A DNA stretch of 64,000 bases from Pseudonocardia sp. 73-21 (GTDB lineage Bacteria > Actinomycetota > Actinomycetes > Mycobacteriales > Pseudonocardiaceae). The notes under the pieces were generated by a model. The model saw nothing but the letters and a program-made list of their open reading frames with translations, was not told the DNA's origin and did not search any database. Shown one piece after another: positions 25,792-34,309 of this stretch. The stretch covers positions 48,217-112,216 of the forward strand of contig NZ_MKVV01000033.1 in NCBI RefSeq assembly GCF_001899645.1. The letters are read 5' to 3'. Made by a program: the position numbers and the translations under genes. How positions within the stretch are numbered: position 1 is the first letter of the stretch; the number at the start of each line of letters is the position of its first letter.

Positions 25792-27330
25792 ATGGACACC
25801 CATCTCGACGAGCTGCGGAAGCGCCGCACCGAGGCGCTCGGGATGGGCGGGCCGCGGCGGATCGCCCGCCAGCACGCGAGCGGCAGGCTGACCGCACGTG
25901 AGCGCATCGATCTGCTGATCGACCCGGGATCGTGGTTCGAACTGGGTTTGCTGACGAAGCCGGAGCTGCGCCGCGAGGGCGACGCGTCCGCGGCCGACGG
26001 GGTGGTCACCGGATGGGCCACCGTGGACGGCCGCCGGGTCGCCGTCATCGCCATCGACGCCACCGTGCTGTCGGGGACGACGGCCGCGGTGAACGCCCGT
26101 AAACAGACCCGGCTGATCACCGCCGCCGGTCGCGCCGGCCTGCCGATCATCACGCTGGCCGACGCCGACGGCGGGCGGATGCCCGACATCATGGGCTGGC
26201 GCTTCGGCGGCCTACCGCTGGACTTCAAGCAGTTCCTCACCCCGCCCGACGGCTGTCCCTCCGTGCCCAGGCTGGTAGCGGCGCTCGGGCCGTGCTACGG
26301 CGACTCGGCGCTGCAGGCCGCCGCCGGGCACTTCACCGTCATGACCGAGCAGGCCTCGGTCGCGCTGTCCGGGCCGTCGGTCGTCAGCACCGCCATCGCC
26401 GAGAACGTGACCCACCTGGATCTGGGCGGTCCGGACGTCGCGGCAGCCCAGGCCGGCACCTCGCACGCGGTGGTCGCCGACGAGCAGGCCGCCATCGCCT
26501 GGGTCCGACGCGCGCTGGGTTACCTGCCCGACCACGCCGCCGCGGCCGCACCGGTGGTGGCGCCGCTGCCGCCCGCGGTGGACGCCGAGGCGCTGCTCAC
26601 GCTCGTCCCGACCGAACGCAAGCGCGGCTACGACATGCGCAAGGTGCTGGCCGCGATCGTCGACCGCGATTCGTTGCTGCAGTGGTGCGAGACCCGCGGC
26701 AAGTCCGTGATCACAGCGCTGGCCCGGATCGAGGGCGGCCCGGTCGGTGTCGTCGCCAGCCAGCCGATGCAGCGCGCCGGGACGCTCGACGTCGAGGCCC
26801 TCGACAAGTACCTCGGATTCATCGAGATCTGCGACACCTTCAACATCCCGCTGGTGATGCTGCACGACGTGCCGGGTCTGATGATCGGCACCCAGGAGGA
26901 GCGCCGCGGTGTGCTGCGCTACCTGGAACGGATCGCGGTGCGGCTGTCCACGGCGGCGGTGCCACGGGTCAGCGTGATCGTGCGCAAGTCCTACGGCGGC
27001 GGCTACTTCCTCATGGGGGGCTCGCAGACCTCGCCCGACATGCTGGTCTGCTGGCCGACTGCGGAACTCGGCTTCATGGCACCGGAGGCGGGGGTCCGCA
27101 CGGTGCACCGCGGCGACCTGGAACGCGAGCTCGCCCAGGGCGGCACCGAGGCACGGGACCGGCTCTTCGACAAGCTGACCGAGGAGTGGCAGCTGGAGTC
27201 CGAGCCGTGGGAGGCCGCCGCGCACTTCTTCGTCGACGACGTCATCGACCCGCGGGAGACCAGGCACGTGATTGCGACCGCGATCGACGTGACGTGGGGC
27301 AACCACGAGCGGGTCCGCCACCGAACGTGA
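25792..27330 (+). CDS. Acyl-CoA carboxylase carboxyltransferase (beta) subunit
   Basis: A 512-aa carboxyltransferase with N and C crotonase-like halves. The start MDTHLDELRKRRTEALGMGG and GRLTARERIDLLIDPGSW are typical; the C half has VMLHDVPGLMIGTQEERRGV and RKSYGGGYFLMGGSQTSPDM, the biotin/acyl-CoA pocket. ATG 25792 is used because upstream codons lack homology. The N half oxyanion loop (GRAGLPIITLADADGGRMPDIM) is unusual, lacking the common SGGARIQE form, so a classical acetyl/propionyl substrate is not assured. No biotin carboxylase is beside it; the free biotin carrier at 19299-19514 may serve it. It converges on the dehydrogenase at 27340 with 9 nt between stops. Confidence 0.9.
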   Translation: MDTHLDELRKRRTEALGMGGPRRIARQHASGRLTARERIDLLIDPGSWFELGLLTKPELRREGDASAADGVVTGWATVDGRRVAVIAIDATVLSGTTAAVNARKQTRLITAAGRAGLPIITLADADGGRMPDIMGWRFGGLPLDFKQFLTPPDGCPSVPRLVAALGPCYGDSALQAAAGHFTVMTEQASVALSGPSVVSTAIAENVTHLDLGGPDVAAAQAGTSHAVVADEQAAIAWVRRALGYLPDHAAAAAPVVAPLPPAVDAEALLTLVPTERKRGYDMRKVLAAIVDRDSLLQWCETRGKSVITALARIEGGPVGVVASQPMQRAGTLDVEALDKYLGFIEICDTFNIPLVMLHDVPGLMIGTQEERRGVLRYLERIAVRLSTAAVPRVSVIVRKSYGGGYFLMGGSQTSPDMLVCWPTAELGFMAPEAGVRTVHRGDLERELAQGGTEARDRLFDKLTEEWQLESEPWEAAAHFFVDDVIDPRETRHVIATAIDVTWGNHERVRHRT

Positions 27331-27339
27331 CCGGCGGCT

Positions 27340-28494
27340 TCAGTAGGAGCGGGGCAGCCCGAGCGCGTGCTCGGAGACGTAGTTCAGGATCATCTCGCGA
27401 CTGACCGGGGCGGTACGCAGCAATCGGGCCATGCCCCACATGTCGGCGAGCCCGTACTCGGTGGCCATCCCATTGCCACCGTGGATCTGGATCGCCGCGT
27501 CCAGGCAACGCAGCCCCGCGTCGGCCGCGGCGAACTTTGCCATGTTCGAGGCAGCACCGGCGTCCCGGCCGCTGTCGAACAGCCAGCCGGCCTTCTGCGT
27601 CATCAGACGGGCCAGCTCCAGCGCGATCTTGGCCTCGGCCAGCGGGTGGGCCAGGCCCTGATGGGCACCGATGGGCACGTCCCAGACCTGCCGGTCGTTG
27701 GCGTAGCGCGAGGCCTTGGCCAGCGCGTAGCGCCCGATCCCGGCGCTGACCGCCGCCACGGTGATCCGCTCGGGGTTGAGGCCGGTGAACACGTGCCGCA
27801 GGCCTTCCCCCTCGGCGCCGATCATGCGGTCCGGGGTGACCACGACGTCGTCGAAGTGCAGGAAGAACTGCTTCTCCGCGACCTTGAGCTCCATCGGGAT
27901 CACGGTCCGGGTGAGGCCGGGCGCGTCGGTGTCGACCACGAACAGCGACAGCCGCGATCGGCTGGTCGCCTCGTCGACGCCGGTGCGGGCGACCAGCAGA
28001 ACCTGGTCGGCCTCGTCGATGCCGGAGGCGTAGTACTTGGTGCCGCGGATGCGCCAGTCCTCGCCGTCCCGAACGGCCGAGGTGGTGATCTTGTGGGTGT
28101 TGAGACCGGCATCGGGTTCGGTGATGGAGAACGCCATTTTCTTGGCGCCACTCGCCATGGCGGGGAGCCAGCGCTGCCGCTGCTCCGCGCTGCCGTGCTG
28201 GGCGATGACGGGTGCCGCGATGCCGGAGGAGACGATCAGCACGAGCATCGGGCAGCCGGCCGCCGCGAGCTCCTCGCACACGATCGCCAGCTCGGTGATC
28301 CCCTGACCGCCGCCCCCGTACTCCTCGGGGATGTTCACCGCGACGAACCCGGCGTCGGCGAGCGCCTTCCACAGCTCGAGCGCGGGCTCGCCGCGGCGGG
28401 TGATGTCGACGAAGTAGTCGTGGCCGAAGCCGCCGGCGATCTTCGCGACGGTCTCGCGGATCATGGACTGCTCGGACGTCTCGACGAAACTCAT
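27340..28494 (-). CDS. Acyl-CoA dehydrogenase (helix-G glutamate type)
   Basis: A 384-aa dehydrogenase. It has FSITEPDAGLNTHKI, then KYYASGIDEADQVLLVAR, the helix-G glutamate in GLNPERITVAAV, VWDVPIGAHQGLAHPLAEAKI, and ends LRTAPVSREMILNYVSEHALG. The C-terminal YEGT glutamate is replaced by this RTAPVSRE loop, so the helix-G Glu should be the base. The product of 38837-39991 has the same length and nearly the same motifs, an evident paralogue. The ATG follows GGGAGGCCGTC, and an operator-like repeat lies 25 nt upstream. It probably oxidises a branched or ring-bearing acyl-CoA. Confidence 0.92.
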   Translation of the reverse strand: MSFVETSEQSMIRETVAKIAGGFGHDYFVDITRRGEPALELWKALADAGFVAVNIPEEYGGGGQGITELAIVCEELAAAGCPMLVLIVSSGIAAPVIAQHGSAEQRQRWLPAMASGAKKMAFSITEPDAGLNTHKITTSAVRDGEDWRIRGTKYYASGIDEADQVLLVARTGVDEATSRSRLSLFVVDTDAPGLTRTVIPMELKVAEKQFFLHFDDVVVTPDRMIGAEGEGLRHVFTGLNPERITVAAVSAGIGRYALAKASRYANDRQVWDVPIGAHQGLAHPLAEAKIALELARLMTQKAGWLFDSGRDAGAASNMAKFAAADAGLRCLDAAIQIHGGNGMATEYGLADMWGMARLLRTAPVSREMILNYVSEHALGLPRSY

Positions 28495-28518
28495 GACGGC
28501 CTCCCGGCGGACAGGTGA

Positions 28519-28536
28519 TGTGAACCACGGTTAACA
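28519..28536. promoter_or_regulatory. Operator-like inverted repeat upstream of the dehydrogenase
   Basis: TGTGAACC-AC-GGTTAACA, arms of 8 nt with one mismatch, ends 25 nt before the ATG of the dehydrogenase at 28494. The half site GGTTAAC and the 2-nt spacer match the repeat at 21970-21985. Confidence 0.6.
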
Positions 28537-28607
28537 CTATGTGCTGCAGATGCGCGAGTCCAATGCCGGACGGTCCGTGTTCACGGCGCCGGGCACGCGA
28601 CGGATCC

Positions 28608-28631
28608 GGACCTGGACCTGGACCTGGACCT
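28608..28631. repeat. Four tandem GGACCT units
   Basis: The hexamer GGACCT repeats exactly four times in the gap between the TetR stop (28682) and the dehydrogenase promoter. It is not in a gene. It may be a slippage product; no function is visible. Confidence 0.9.
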
Positions 28632-28681
28632 GCTGTGCAGGCCCGGCGGGACGGGGATCGTCCCGGAAGGAACGGCCGGGA

Positions 28682-29272
28682 TCAGCCGGTGGCCGAGCCG
28701 AGGTCGGCGGCATCAGCAGGCCGGGTCAGCAGCACCGCGGCGGCCCCGGAGCTCAGCAGCCGCTCCACCGTCGCGTCGTCGAGCTCGGCCGGCATGTGGG
28801 CCGCGGCATTGAGCAGCGACAGGACCGCCGTGACCAGTCCGCGGGCCTGCGTGGCGCCCAGGTCGGTCCGCACCAGGACGAGTGTCTCGGTCCAGATGAT
28901 CTCGTACTCGCGTTGACGACGGCGCAGTGCCCGCAGCGCGATCGGGGACAGGGCCCGGTGCTCGCGCACGTACACCGCCACGAGCCGCCGGTGGCGCGAA
29001 CCGAATCCGGCATGCACCGCGATCAGCGCGTGCAGCACGTTCTCCGGGCCACCGGTGCCCGCCGCGCGACGAGCACCCGTCAGCAGTTCCGTCATCGCGG
29101 TGTTGCACAGCTCCCGCAGGATGGCGTCCTTGTTCTGGAAGTGGCGGTACACCGCCGGCCCGGTGACGCCGGCGGCCGCTCCGATGTCGTCGATGCCCAC
29201 CGCATGGAAACCCTGCCGCGAGAACAACTCGGTGGCGACCTCCAGGAGCACGGTCCGGCGGAATCCGGCCAC
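28682..29272 (-). CDS. TetR-family transcriptional regulator
   Basis: A 196-aa TetR regulator. The DNA-binding domain is FRRTVLLEVATELFSRQG followed by GIDDIGAAAGVTGPAVYRHFQNKD, and the C-terminal part resembles TetR_C proteins of acyl-CoA gene clusters. GTG 29272 is preferred because GGAGG lies 9 nt before it; GTG 29278 is possible. It lies on the same strand as the dehydrogenase at 27340, separated by about 190 nt that include the operator and the GGACCT repeat. The two GGTTAAC operators (21970, 28519) make it the likely local repressor of the 22.0-28.5 kb block, with an acyl-CoA as probable ligand. That assignment is inference. Confidence 0.9.
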   Translation of the reverse strand: MAGFRRTVLLEVATELFSRQGFHAVGIDDIGAAAGVTGPAVYRHFQNKDAILRELCNTAMTELLTGARRAAGTGGPENVLHALIAVHAGFGSRHRRLVAVYVREHRALSPIALRALRRRQREYEIIWTETLVLVRTDLGATQARGLVTAVLSLLNAAAHMPAELDDATVERLLSSGAAAVLLTRPADAADLGSATG

Positions 29273-29425
29273 GGTCACACACCTCCACCTCGGCACGGGC
29301 GGACCCCGCGGACACGCTGGAGCCGACGATACGAACGAACGAGGTCATCCTAACCGCCGCCGGCCACCGGGCCAGGCCGGGCCGGATCGTCGCGGCTGAC
29401 CGCACACGCCGGCCGCCCGCGCCGG

Positions 29426-30589
29426 CTACCGGACGGCGGCCAGGATCGTGACGACACAGGCCGCGGGCCCGTCGCCCAGGGAGCCGCCGGCGTTCTCGGC
29501 GAGGCCGATTCGTGCTCCCGGTACCTGCCGCGCGCCCCCGCGGCCCCGCAGCTGGTCGGCGAGCTCCACCAACTGCGCCGCCCCGGTGGCGCCGATCGGA
29601 TGGCCGCGGGCCAGCAGGCCCCCGGACACGTTGACCGGCGTCGCGCCGCCGACACCCGTCGCGCCGTCCCGGGCGAGCTTCGCACCGTCGCCGGGAGGCG
29701 CGATGCCGATCTCCTCGGCGATCACGAGCTCGGCGGGTGAGGCGGCGTCGTGCACCTCGAACAGGTCGATCCCGTCCGGGCCGACGCCGGCCTGCTCGTA
29801 GGCCACCCGGGCGGTGCGCCCGACCACGTCCCCGGCATCGCTGACGCGTGACGCCCCGACCGCCGAGGCCAGTACGCGCACGGACGGCCGGTCGCGGCGG
29901 CGAGCCAGCTCCGTCCGGGTCAGCACGCAGGCGGCCGCGCCGTCGCCGATGGAGGAGCACATGGGCCGCGTGAGCGGGGCCACGATCGTGCGCGCGGCGA
30001 GGATCTCCTCGACCGTGAGAGCCGTGCGGTTCTGCGCGATCGGGTTGAGGCTGCCGTTGTGCAGGCTCTTGGCCGCGACGAGCGCCAGGTCGCGGTCCGA
30101 CGCACCGGTGCGTTCGAGGTACGCGCGCGCCTCGGCCGCGTAGATCTCCATGAACACGGGGCGCGAGCCGTCCTGATCGCCGGCCAGCTCGACATCCACG
30201 GCCGTGGCCAGTGCCCGCGCGGCACGCGTACGGTCGGTGCTCGTCATCTTCTCCGCGCCGACCACCAGGACATGGTCGTAGGAGCCCGAGGAGACGGCCA
30301 TGGCCCCGAGGTGGAATGCACTCGAGCTGGACGCGCAGGCGTTCTCCACCGACACCATCGGGCGGCCGGCCACACGCGATCCGCCCAGCGCCGTGTGGGC
30401 CCGGATCATTTCCTGCCCGGTGAGCACTCCCGCCGCGGCATTGCCGAACACCACCAGCCCGATCTCCTCGGGTTCCACCCCGGCGTCGGCCAGCGCGGCG
30501 TCCGCTGCCTCGGCGGCCAGATCGCGCAGCCGGGTGTCGACGAACATGCCGAACCGGGTGATGCCGGTGCCGATGATCGCTACGTCCAT
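29426..30589 (-). CDS. SCP2-type thiolase (acetyl-CoA acetyltransferase-like)
   Basis: A 387-aa thiolase of the lipid-transfer protein group. Unlike three other thiolase-fold proteins in the window it keeps the nucleophile: Cys85 in SVENACASSSSAF. The His loop GHPIGATGAAQL is intact and the C-terminus reads GDGPAACVVTIL. The ATG at 30589 overlaps the end of the GntR gene by 10 nt, so the two are co-transcribed. It should cleave a 3-ketoacyl-CoA, perhaps one with an alpha branch as sterol carrier thiolases do. The regulator upstream and the divergent dehydrogenase-ligase pair (31397-34258) are its likely functional partners. Confidence 0.92.
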   Translation of the reverse strand: MDVAIIGTGITRFGMFVDTRLRDLAAEAADAALADAGVEPEEIGLVVFGNAAAGVLTGQEMIRAHTALGGSRVAGRPMVSVENACASSSSAFHLGAMAVSSGSYDHVLVVGAEKMTSTDRTRAARALATAVDVELAGDQDGSRPVFMEIYAAEARAYLERTGASDRDLALVAAKSLHNGSLNPIAQNRTALTVEEILAARTIVAPLTRPMCSSIGDGAAACVLTRTELARRRDRPSVRVLASAVGASRVSDAGDVVGRTARVAYEQAGVGPDGIDLFEVHDAASPAELVIAEEIGIAPPGDGAKLARDGATGVGGATPVNVSGGLLARGHPIGATGAAQLVELADQLRGRGGARQVPGARIGLAENAGGSLGDGPAACVVTILAAVR

Positions 30590-31377
30590 GTCGCGACGTC
30601 CTTCCTGTCCTCGATGTCGGGCAACTCGTCGACGTCGGGCCACGACACCCGCTCGTCGAGGGCTCTCGCCGCGCCGTCGCGCAGCGGTCCGGTCGTGGTG
30701 TCGAGCAGGGCCGCCGCGAGCGCTGCGGCACCGGCGGCGTCGCCGGCCGCGATCGCGACCACGAGCGCGTCGCGCGTCGCGTCGCATCGGTCTTCCGGCT
30801 CCGGCCGGGCGCGGTCGAGCGCACCGCACATCCAGGCCAGCGCGGTGAGGACCAACTCGAGCACGTCGTTGCCGCTGGCCGCGGCGAGGAGCCGGTGGAA
30901 CTCCAGGCATTCGCGCTGCCTGTGCGCGGATGCCGCCGAGGCGGCGAGACGCTGGTGGCAGGCGCGCAGCATCGCGACGTCGGCCGGGTCCCCGCGCCGC
31001 GCCGCCATCCGGGCCGCCACCGGCTCCAGTTCGGTCCTCGCCTCGAGCAGGCCGCGCATCGTGGTGCCGCGGAACTGCAGCGCGATGGCCAGCGCGCTGC
31101 CCACGACGCGCGGTCCGGGCCGAGCGATCCGCGGGCCGCCACCCGGGCCGCTGCGCACGTCGATGGCACCGAGGTAGGACAGCACGCGCAGCGCCTCCCG
31201 CAATGAGCCGCGCGAGACGTCGAAGTAGCTCATGAGGGTCGGTTCCGAGGCCAGCCGGTCACCGGGGACGAGCCGCCGCGCGACGGCCTCGCGCATCATC
31301 CGCCGCGCCGTCATCCGCGGGACGGAGCCACCGGCGGTGCCGGTGGGTCCGCGCTCGGCTCTCGACACGCCTGTCAC
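30580..31377 (-). CDS. GntR-family regulator, FadR/FCD subfamily
   Basis: A 265-aa regulator with an N-terminal winged helix (LVPGDRLASEPTLMSYFDVS then RGSLREALRVLSYLGAIDV) and a C-terminal FCD helical ligand domain (LLEARTELEPVAARMAAR, FHRLLAAASGNDVLELV). GTG 31377 is taken as start; GTG 31368 is also possible. It diverges from the AliB-like dehydrogenase, whose ATG is only 20 nt away, and a TGGT..ACCA operator lies over that start codon. GntR proteins of this subfamily bind such repeats and respond to acids or acyl-CoA, so auto-control and control of 31397-34258 and 29426-30589 are likely. Confidence 0.92.
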   Translation of the reverse strand: MTGVSRAERGPTGTAGGSVPRMTARRMMREAVARRLVPGDRLASEPTLMSYFDVSRGSLREALRVLSYLGAIDVRSGPGGGPRIARPGPRVVGSALAIALQFRGTTMRGLLEARTELEPVAARMAARRGDPADVAMLRACHQRLAASAASAHRQRECLEFHRLLAAASGNDVLELVLTALAWMCGALDRARPEPEDRCDATRDALVVAIAAGDAAGAAALAAALLDTTTGPLRDGAARALDERVSWPDVDELPDIEDRKDVATWT

Positions 31378-31396
31378 GATCTCGTATCCTAGATCA

Positions 31397-32563
31397 ATGG
31401 AATCTGGTACACCAGATACTCCCTTCGTCTTCTCCCGCGAGCATGCCGACTTCGAGGCCTCGGTCGCGGCGCTGGGTCGCCGCGAGTTCCACGACGGGTA
31501 CCTCGCGCGGGCGACCTCGGAAGAGATGTGCTGGGACGAACTCAAGGCACTGGGTCGTCACGGACTGCTCGGGATGACGCTTCCGGCGGCTCACGGGGGA
31601 CAGGACGCGGACCCCGTCACGGTCGGCATCGCATGCGAGCAGATGGCCCGTTCGGACTTCAACCTGGCCTACCTGATCTTCGGGTCGGTACTGCTCGACG
31701 GCCTGCTCGCGGGGTTGCCGGCGCACGTCGGCGAACCGGTGGTGCACGCGGTGGCGGCCGGCGAGCAGGTCGTGTGCCTGGCGTTGACGGAGCCCCGCGG
31801 GGGTTCCGACGCCTCCGGGCTCTCGGTGCGCGCCCGGCCCGTCGAGGGCGGTTTCCGGTTGTCGGGAGAGAAGACCTCGGTCACGTTGGGCGCGCACGCG
31901 ACCCATGCGATCGTCGTCGGCACCGTCGACCCCGCGCTGCGGTCGCGCGGGACGAGGCGCCTGCTGGTGCCGCTGGACGACCCGACCATCAGCCGGCAGC
32001 GGTTCGTCGATCCCGGCTTCCGGCCGCTGAGCCGGGTCGGGCTGAGCTTCGACGACACGTTCGTCCCAGCCGACCATGAGATCACCGACGGCGGCAGTGG
32101 CCTGGCAGCGCAGCTGGCCGACTTCGACTTCACCCGCGCGCTGCTGGGGTTGATGGTGCTCGGCGCCGCCCGCCGCGCCATGGACGCCACCATCGACTGG
32201 GTGCGCCAGCGTGAGGCGTTCGGCGCGCCGATCGCCACCTACCAGGGGGTGTCGTTCACGCTCGCCGAGTGGGACACGCAGCTCGAGGCGGCCCGCTGGC
32301 TGTGCTATCGGACGCTCGGCCTGCGCGCCGCCGGCCTCCCGCACACGCGGGAGGCCGCGATGTGCAAGTGGTGGGCGCCGCGGATCGCGGTGCAGGCCAT
32401 CAACGACTGCATCGTGCTGCACGGCCACGTCGGGTGGTCCACCGAGATGCCGTTGCAGCAGCTGCTGCTCGACGTCAGCGGCCTGCAGATCGGCGACGGG
32501 ACCCCCCAGATCCAGAAGCTCGTGATCGCCCGTCATCTGATCGGCCGCGAGTACGTCGGCTGA
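31397..32563 (+). CDS. Acyl-CoA dehydrogenase, AliB-like with Asp at the catalytic position
   Basis: A 388-aa dehydrogenase with CLALTEPRGGSDASG, RQREAFGAPIATYQGVSF and a C-terminus IGDGTPQIQKLVIARHLIG. As in the protein at 18063, the catalytic Glu of the YEGT loop is Asp (Asp367) and the helix-G position is Thr (FDFTRALLG). This fits cyclohexanecarboxyl-CoA dehydrogenase relatives. The ATG at 31397 lies within 6 nt of a GntR-type operator, so repressor binding would block both transcription and translation start. The ligase gene follows after 24 nt, reproducing an AliA-AliB type ligase-dehydrogenase pair. Substrate: probably an alicyclic or alpha-branched acid, by analogy. Confidence 0.92.
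   Translation: MESGTPDTPFVFSREHADFEASVAALGRREFHDGYLARATSEEMCWDELKALGRHGLLGMTLPAAHGGQDADPVTVGIACEQMARSDFNLAYLIFGSVLLDGLLAGLPAHVGEPVVHAVAAGEQVVCLALTEPRGGSDASGLSVRARPVEGGFRLSGEKTSVTLGAHATHAIVVGTVDPALRSRGTRRLLVPLDDPTISRQRFVDPGFRPLSRVGLSFDDTFVPADHEITDGGSGLAAQLADFDFTRALLGLMVLGAARRAMDATIDWVRQREAFGAPIATYQGVSFTLAEWDTQLEAARWLCYRTLGLRAAGLPHTREAAMCKWWAPRIAVQAINDCIVLHGHVGWSTEMPLQQLLLDVSGLQIGDGTPQIQKLVIARHLIGREYVG
31402..31417. promoter_or_regulatory. GntR/FadR-type operator over a start codon
   Basis: ATCTGGT-AC-ACCAGAT is a perfect 7-2-7 inverted repeat with the TGGT..ACCA halves bound by FadR-subfamily GntR proteins. It starts 5 nt after the A of the dehydrogenase ATG at 31397 and lies 25 nt from the GntR start at 31377, so it can serve both genes. 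Confidence 0.75.
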
Positions 32564-32587
32564 CCGACAACAGGAAGGAGGCGCTCG

Positions 32588-34258
32588 ATGAGGCGCGTCA
32601 CCGGATGCCCATCCACCTCGGGCGACGACTACCAGCTCACCACCACCACCTTCATCCGGCACGCGGTGCGTACGCACCCGGAGCAGGAGATCGTCTACAG
32701 CGCCGGTGGGGAGATGCGGCGCTACACCTACGCCGACGCCCACCGGCGGATGATGCGAGCCGCGAACGCACTCGAGACGCTCGGTGTCGCCCCCGGGGAC
32801 CGGGTCGGGGTGCTGGACTGGAACTCCCACCGGCACTTCGAGCTCTACTTCGCGGTCCCCGGCACCGGAGCGGTGCTGCTGCAGATGAACCTGCGCATCT
32901 CCGCGGAGGACCTGTCCTACGTCGCTGGCCATAGCGAGGCGTCCTACGTCCTCGTCGACGAGTCGTTGCTGCCGCTGGCCGAGGCGATCGCACCACAGCT
33001 GCCGGGTGTGCGGAACTGGGTGGTGATGTCGGAGCGCCCGATCGCGGAGATCACGACGACGCTGTCCGGGTTGTTGGGGTACGAGGAGCTGCTCGCGGCC
33101 GCCTCCGACGAGTACGAGTGGCCGGTGGTGGAGGAGACCAGCGCGTACAGCGCCTGCTACACCTCGGGCACCACCGGCCGGCCCAAGGGCGTGTTCTACT
33201 CCCATCGCAACATCCACCTGCACTCGCTGACCATGGCCGCCTACCTCGGCATCAGCAGTGACGACTGCGCGCTGGTCATCGTGCCGATGTTCCACGGCCA
33301 GTCCTGGGGGCTGTTCTACGCGTGCGCGATGATGGGTGCCAAGCTGATCTTCCCCGGCCGGTACACGGCCGAGGAGATCGCGCCGCTGGTCGACCTGATG
33401 ATCGCCGAGGACGTCACGATCGCGCACGGTGCGCCGGCGATCTTCGGCCCGATGCTGGAGTACATCCGCACGCTGCCACAGGCGCCGGACCTGAGCCGGG
33501 CGCGGTTCCTCTCCGGGGCGACCGAGCCACCGCTGTCGATGATGCGCGGGTTCAAGGAGCTGACCGGGGCCGAGATCATCCACGCCTACGGCGCCACAGA
33601 GACCACACCACTGGTCGCGTTGAATTACCGACTCAAACGGTCGGTGCGCGAGCGCCTCGACGTCGAGGGCCAGTGGGATCTCAAGCGCAAGCAGGGACTG
33701 TTGATCACCGGTGTGGACGTCCGTGTCGTCGACGCCCACGGCGAGGAGGTGCCGCACGATGGCGCCAGCGTCGGCGAGGTCTGCATGCGCGGGCCGTGGG
33801 TGGCCGTGCGCTACCACGACGCGCCGGAGGCTGAGGGCAACTTCCTCGACGGCTACTGGCGCAGTGGTGACGCCGGCACCGTCGACGCCGACGGGTACCT
33901 CAAGGTCGTCGACCGGATCAAGGATGTGATCAAGAGCGGTGGCGAGTGGATCTCGTCGATCGACATGGAGAACGCGATCGTCGGCCACCCCGACGTGCTC
34001 GACGCCGCCGTCGTCGGCCTGCCGCACCCGAGGTGGCAGGAGCGCCCTCTCGCGCTCGTCGTGCTCCGCCAGGGGGCCGAGGTGACGGTGGAGCAGGTCA
34101 ACGACCTACTGCTGGAGCGGTTCGCGCGCTGGCAGCTGCCCGACCGCGTGCTGTTCGTGGCCGAGATCCCCAAGACCAGCGTCGGCAAGACCAGCAAGCG
34201 CACCCTGGTGCAGCAGTACGCAGACCTCTACGCCGGCGCCGAGCACGTCGAGGGCTGA
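32588..34258 (+). CDS. AMP-forming acyl-CoA synthetase
   Basis: A 556-aa ANL ligase with YTSGTTGRPKGVFYSHRN, IVPMFHGQSWGLFYA, AYGATETTPL, RSGDAGTVDADGYLKVVDR and TSVGKTSKRTLV with the catalytic Lys. The RLKRSVRERLDVEGQWDLKR insertion near residue 345 and the GVFYSHRN loop match the medium/long-chain FadD group. AGGAAGGAGG precedes the ATG. It is co-transcribed with the AliB-like dehydrogenase upstream (24-nt gap), so it probably makes the acyl-CoA which that enzyme oxidises. It is the last gene before a 1-kb stretch of decayed sequence. Confidence 0.93.
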   Translation: MRRVTGCPSTSGDDYQLTTTTFIRHAVRTHPEQEIVYSAGGEMRRYTYADAHRRMMRAANALETLGVAPGDRVGVLDWNSHRHFELYFAVPGTGAVLLQMNLRISAEDLSYVAGHSEASYVLVDESLLPLAEAIAPQLPGVRNWVVMSERPIAEITTTLSGLLGYEELLAAASDEYEWPVVEETSAYSACYTSGTTGRPKGVFYSHRNIHLHSLTMAAYLGISSDDCALVIVPMFHGQSWGLFYACAMMGAKLIFPGRYTAEEIAPLVDLMIAEDVTIAHGAPAIFGPMLEYIRTLPQAPDLSRARFLSGATEPPLSMMRGFKELTGAEIIHAYGATETTPLVALNYRLKRSVRERLDVEGQWDLKRKQGLLITGVDVRVVDAHGEEVPHDGASVGEVCMRGPWVAVRYHDAPEAEGNFLDGYWRSGDAGTVDADGYLKVVDRIKDVIKSGGEWISSIDMENAIVGHPDVLDAAVVGLPHPRWQERPLALVVLRQGAEVTVEQVNDLLLERFARWQLPDRVLFVAEIPKTSVGKTSKRTLVQQYADLYAGAEHVEG

Positions 34259-34309
34259 GGCGCCCGGTGAAGCCGGCGGCTACGCGCCGGGGCTCCTGCA
34301 GCGCCCGGC

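Noticed and set aside
29320..29350. CGAACGAACGA direct repeats ahead of the TetR gene at 28682
   Set aside because: Short direct repeats without dyad symmetry; not enough for an operator call.
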